From positions 1-9,615 of the forward strand of contig JAUXDE010000068.1 in NCBI GenBank assembly GCA_030618495.1: a stretch of DNA of 9,615 nt, in the 5' to 3' direction. Below the pieces are notes generated by a model. That model was not told the DNA's origin. It made no database searches and saw nothing but the letters and a program-made list of their open reading frames with translations. This document shows positions 7,991 to 9,615 of the stretch, piece after piece (position 1 is the first letter of the stretch; each line of letters opens with the position of its first letter). Made by a program: the position numbers and the translations under genes. This DNA comes from Clostridia bacterium. Its GTDB lineage: Bacteria; UBA6262; WVXT01; JAUXBS01.

Positions 7991-8050
7991 GGAGAGGTAC
8001 CCAAGTTGCTGAAGGGGCGGGTTTGCTAAACCTGTAGTAGGGTTTTCCCT
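7991..8050 (+). pseudogene. Truncated tRNA-Ser(GCU) gene, 3' part missing
   Basis: The 5' acceptor strand GGAGAGG (7991-7997) and T8/A9 are followed by a D arm with CCC (8000-8002) pairing GGG (8014-8016). The anticodon stem CGGGT (8018-8022) and ACCTG (8030-8034) encloses loop TTGCTAA, with anticodon GCT at 8025-8027. The start of a long variable arm, AGGG-TTTT-CCCT (8039-8050), is as expected for a class II serine tRNA. After this there is no GGTTCGAATCC-type T arm and no CCTCTCC to close the acceptor stem before 8262. The gene is therefore broken or decayed and should not give a working tRNA. tRNA genes are common integration sites, which fits the accessory content to its left. Confidence 0.78.
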
Positions 8051-8219
8051 TTTATAGGTATTTAAATGCATACATTCCGCAATAACCTGTTCAATTTATT
8101 AACGTATCAATCCTAAGAACACTATCGCTTTTCCAATCTACAATGATACAAGACTAAAAATAGAATTATTTTTTATTAAAATGTCACAAGAAATAAATAA
8201 TAAAAGTAATAAATATTAT
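8051..8219. other. AT-rich intergenic stretch before the remA promoter
   Basis: No supported gene or RNA was found; the only frames are very short. The half-site AATGTCA (8180-8186) is inversely repeated as TGACATT (8221-8227) over the promoter -35 box. AGTAAT (8205-8210) is likewise repeated as ATTACT (8225-8230). Either could be a regulator site, or chance in AT-rich DNA. Confidence 0.3.
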
Positions 8220-8248
8220 TTGACATTACTAACTTAATTTATTATAAT
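8220..8248 (+). promoter_or_regulatory. Perfect-consensus sigma70 promoter of the remA-gmk-rpoZ-coaBC cluster
   Basis: TTGACA (8220-8225), exactly 17 nt, then TATAAT (8243-8248): both hexamers and the spacing are ideal. Transcription should start at about 8254-8257, only 6-9 nt before the ATG at 8263. No ribosome-binding sequence can fit in that leader, so the mRNA would be nearly leaderless. Confidence 0.85.
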
Positions 8249-8262
8249 AATCAGCTAAACTT

Positions 8263-8553
8263 ATGGCTATGGATCTAATAAATATAGGGTTTAACAATTT
8301 GGTTGTAGCTCAGCGTATAGTCGCGCTGGTTTCGCCTGATTCAGCGCCTATAAAACGTCTTGAAAAAACAGCAAGAGAAAACGGCATTCTTATTAATGCC
8401 GCATGCGGCCGTAAGACCCGTTCCGTGATAATAACTGACAACAACCATGTTATTCTATCTGCATTACAGCCCGAGACAATTGCTGACAGGTTTCCCAATA
8501 ATCTTAAGAAAAATCATTCGCCGCGTAAAAGGAATTTTACGAAAAACAAATAA
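8263..8553 (+). CDS. remA: RemA/DUF370-family regulatory protein
   Basis: Small cytoplasmic DNA-binding regulator; in Bacillus subtilis RemA activates biofilm-matrix and osmoprotection genes, while its role elsewhere is mostly unknown. The family core is very well kept: [20 protein letters not shown] (5-24), PDSAPIKRL (25-33), [11 protein letters not shown] (49-59) and [16 protein letters not shown] (62-77). A basic tail of about 18 residues ([15 protein letters not shown]) extends past the usual end, so at 96 residues it is slightly long. Start 8263 gives MAMDLIN; the in-frame ATG at 8269 (MDLIN) matches the usual family N-terminus equally well. Neither has a Shine-Dalgarno site, because the promoter lies directly upstream. 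It heads the conserved order remA-gmk-rpoZ-coaBC; gmk begins 15 nt after its stop. Confidence 0.93.
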   Translation: MAMDLINIGFNNLVVAQRIVALVSPDSAPIKRLEKTARENGILINAACGRKTRSVIITDNNHVILSALQPETIADRFPNNLKKNHSPRKRNFTKNK

Positions 8554-8568
8554 CGGCCGTATCCCGGT

Positions 8569-9150
8569 ATGGAGAAAAACGATAACAGAGAAGGTAAATT
8601 ATTTGTGATTTCCGGCCCATCAGGAGCAGGTAAAACCACCTTAACCGATAGATTGTTTAAGGAAGTCCCGGATCTCATCAACTCCCTTTCCGCAACTACT
8701 CGCCACCCAAGGAAGGGGGAAATCAACGGGAAAGAATATTATTTTCTCTCTAAGGATGTATTTAAAAAAAGAATAGAAGAGAATTGGTTTGCGGAGTGGT
8801 GTATTGTTTATAACAATTATTATGGAACCCCCAGTAAGTTCCTGAAAGACACCTTAACAAAAGGAAAAGACATTGTTCTTGAAATTGACGTTCAGGGAGC
8901 AATGAAAATAAAAAATATATTCCCTGAATCAATACTTGTTTTTGTCAAAGCGCCTTCAATAAACATCTACAGGAAACGCCTTGAAGCGAGAAAAAAGGAC
9001 AGCGCCGAAGTTATTGAAGCCAGAATAGCGGTTGCGGAAAAAGAAATTGCGCAGATGAAGAACTATGACTATGAAATAATTAACGACAATCTCGATGATT
9101 CAAGCGAAAAACTAAAAACCATAATCAACAAAGAAAGAATAAACAATTAA
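8569..9150 (+). CDS. gmk: Guanylate kinase
   Basis: Phosphorylates GMP to GDP with ATP in the cytoplasm, needed for GTP and dGTP supply. The P-loop GPSGAGKT is at 16-23, and the GMP-binding region has SATTRHPRKGE (41-51) and YYGTP (84-88). EIDVQGAMKIK and the C-terminal DYEIINDNLDD segment also fit. The 193-residue length is slightly below the typical 200-210. The segment before YGTP reads FAEWCIVYNN, where most members have an FLE.A.V.GN pattern, a mild divergence. No clear ribosome site lies before ATG 8569, which suggests re-initiation from remA 15 nt upstream. Confidence 0.96.
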   Translation: MEKNDNREGKLFVISGPSGAGKTTLTDRLFKEVPDLINSLSATTRHPRKGEINGKEYYFLSKDVFKKRIEENWFAEWCIVYNNYYGTPSKFLKDTLTKGKDIVLEIDVQGAMKIKNIFPESILVFVKAPSINIYRKRLEARKKDSAEVIEARIAVAEKEIAQMKNYDYEIINDNLDDSSEKLKTIINKERINN

Positions 9151-9163
9151 AGGTAGGTATTTA

Positions 9164-9364
9164 ATGAAAAAAAAGGAACAGAAAAAAATGTCGTTTAATG
9201 AAATTGAAACAGATAATATTCCGCAAAAATTCGGTTTTATTATCAGGGCAGGGAAAAAGATACTGCACAAGAGAAAAGACGAGAAAGGCCAGCCGGGTCT
9301 TGACACTTACCTCGAAGTACTTGCAGATATGATTCAGAAAGAAAACAAGAAGGATGAAAAATAA
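9164..9364 (+). CDS. rpoZ: Probable RNA polymerase omega subunit, divergent
   Basis: A 66-residue Lys-rich protein in the place that rpoZ occupies between gmk and coaBC in many bacteria. Similarity to omega is limited to the core: NIPQKFGFIIRAGKKILHKR (18-37) matches the pattern NKFELVLLAAKRARQL. The later LDTYLEVLADMIQKE sits where omega has AL.EI..G.I. Omega helps assemble RNA polymerase by clamping the beta' subunit. AGGTAGG (9151-9157) serves ATG 9164; AAGGAA (9173-9178) could serve the in-frame ATG at 9188, giving MSFNEIE. The identification leans mainly on context. The alternative is an unrelated small basic protein. Confidence 0.6.
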   Translation: MKKKEQKKMSFNEIETDNIPQKFGFIIRAGKKILHKRKDEKGQPGLDTYLEVLADMIQKENKKDEK

Positions 9365-9615
9365 ACTAAAGGGAAGAAATGTCATAGTCGGAGTTACGGG
9401 CAGTATCGCTGCTTACAAGTCATGTAACATAGTTTCGGGGCTTAGAAGGTCAGGCATCGAAGTAAACATAATCATGACAAAGCATGCCTGTAAGTTCATA
9501 ACCCCGCTGACACTGCAAACAATTTCAGGCAACAGGGTACACACAGACATGTTTGATAATACTTCGTGGCAGCCTGAACACATACAACTCTCCCAAAAGA
9601 CAGACCTGATACTCA
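9354..9615 (+). CDS. coaBC: CoaBC (Dfp) phosphopantothenoylcysteine decarboxylase/synthetase, 3' partial
   Basis: Eighty-seven codons are visible before the window ends. They encode the start of the flavin-binding CoaC half: NVIVGVTGSIAAYKS (9-23), then VNIIMTKHACKFITPLT (37-53) and SGNRVHTDMF (58-67). PEHIQL (74-79) carries H76, the likely catalytic His of the decarboxylase. The full protein joins cysteine to phosphopantothenate and decarboxylates the product to phosphopantetheine in coenzyme A synthesis; the CoaB half is outside the window. The start at 9354 lies inside the rpoZ candidate (11-nt overlap), and AGAAGG directly abuts the ATG, too close for a normal ribosome site, so coupling to rpoZ translation is likely. 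Confidence 0.93.
   Translation, partial: MKNKLKGRNVIVGVTGSIAAYKSCNIVSGLRRSGIEVNIIMTKHACKFITPLTLQTISGNRVHTDMFDNTSWQPEHIQLSQKTDLIL

Noticed and set aside
7991-8085. A complete tRNA-Ser gene
   Set aside because: No T-arm consensus and no strand complementary to GGAGAGG could be found downstream, so only a 5' fragment is supported.
7830-8262. A riboswitch, small protein gene or CRISPR repeats in the 433-nt gap
   Set aside because: No known aptamer core, no spaced direct repeats, and only tiny frames without ribosome sites were seen; only the hairpins, tRNA remnant and promoter are supported.
8310-8498. A minus-strand 62-codon frame inside remA
   Set aside because: It lies fully within a strongly conserved gene on the other strand and shows no motif of its own.

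Overview
This window looks like chromosomal DNA from a bacterium with a diderm-type gene set, probably an uncultured or deep-branching lineage. Three things suggest this: a TMTC-like membrane protein fused to TPR repeats, a conserved remA-gmk-rpoZ-coaBC block, and moderately AT-rich DNA with AGG and ATA codons common. The phylum assignment is inference only; Omnitrophota- or Elusimicrobiota-like groups would fit, but nothing here proves it. All convincing genes are on the + strand.

Left part (1-4927). The window opens inside a gene for a degenerate GGDEF domain joined to a sugar-binding (type 1 periplasmic-binding) fold, with no membrane segment visible. After a 105-nt gap holding a perfect 14-bp palindrome comes a tight three-gene cluster: lspA (lipoprotein signal peptidase), rluD-like pseudouridine synthase, and a 691-residue GT-C-like/TPR membrane protein. 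The second and third genes overlap by 20 nt.

Middle part (4928-8060). This looks like an accessory segment. A strong sigma70-type promoter and a 58-codon remnant of an IS1380-family transposase precede a secreted glycoside hydrolase of the GH116 (GBA2-like) family. The enzyme gene stands alone, with no transporter or sugar-operon partners. It is followed by two small hairpins, an AT-rich stretch, and the 5' two-thirds of a tRNA-Ser(GCU) gene that lacks its T arm and 3' acceptor strand. An IS remnant on one side and a broken tRNA on the other suggest that the hydrolase arrived by transfer or that the locus was rearranged.

Right part (8061-9615). A perfect-consensus sigma70 promoter (TTGACA, 17 nt, TATAAT) sits so close to the remA start that the mRNA would be nearly leaderless. 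It drives remA, gmk, a divergent rpoZ candidate and coaBC (cut by the window end), the same order as in Bacillus subtilis and many other bacteria. These genes link a small DNA-binding regulator, GMP phosphorylation, the RNA polymerase omega subunit and coenzyme A synthesis.
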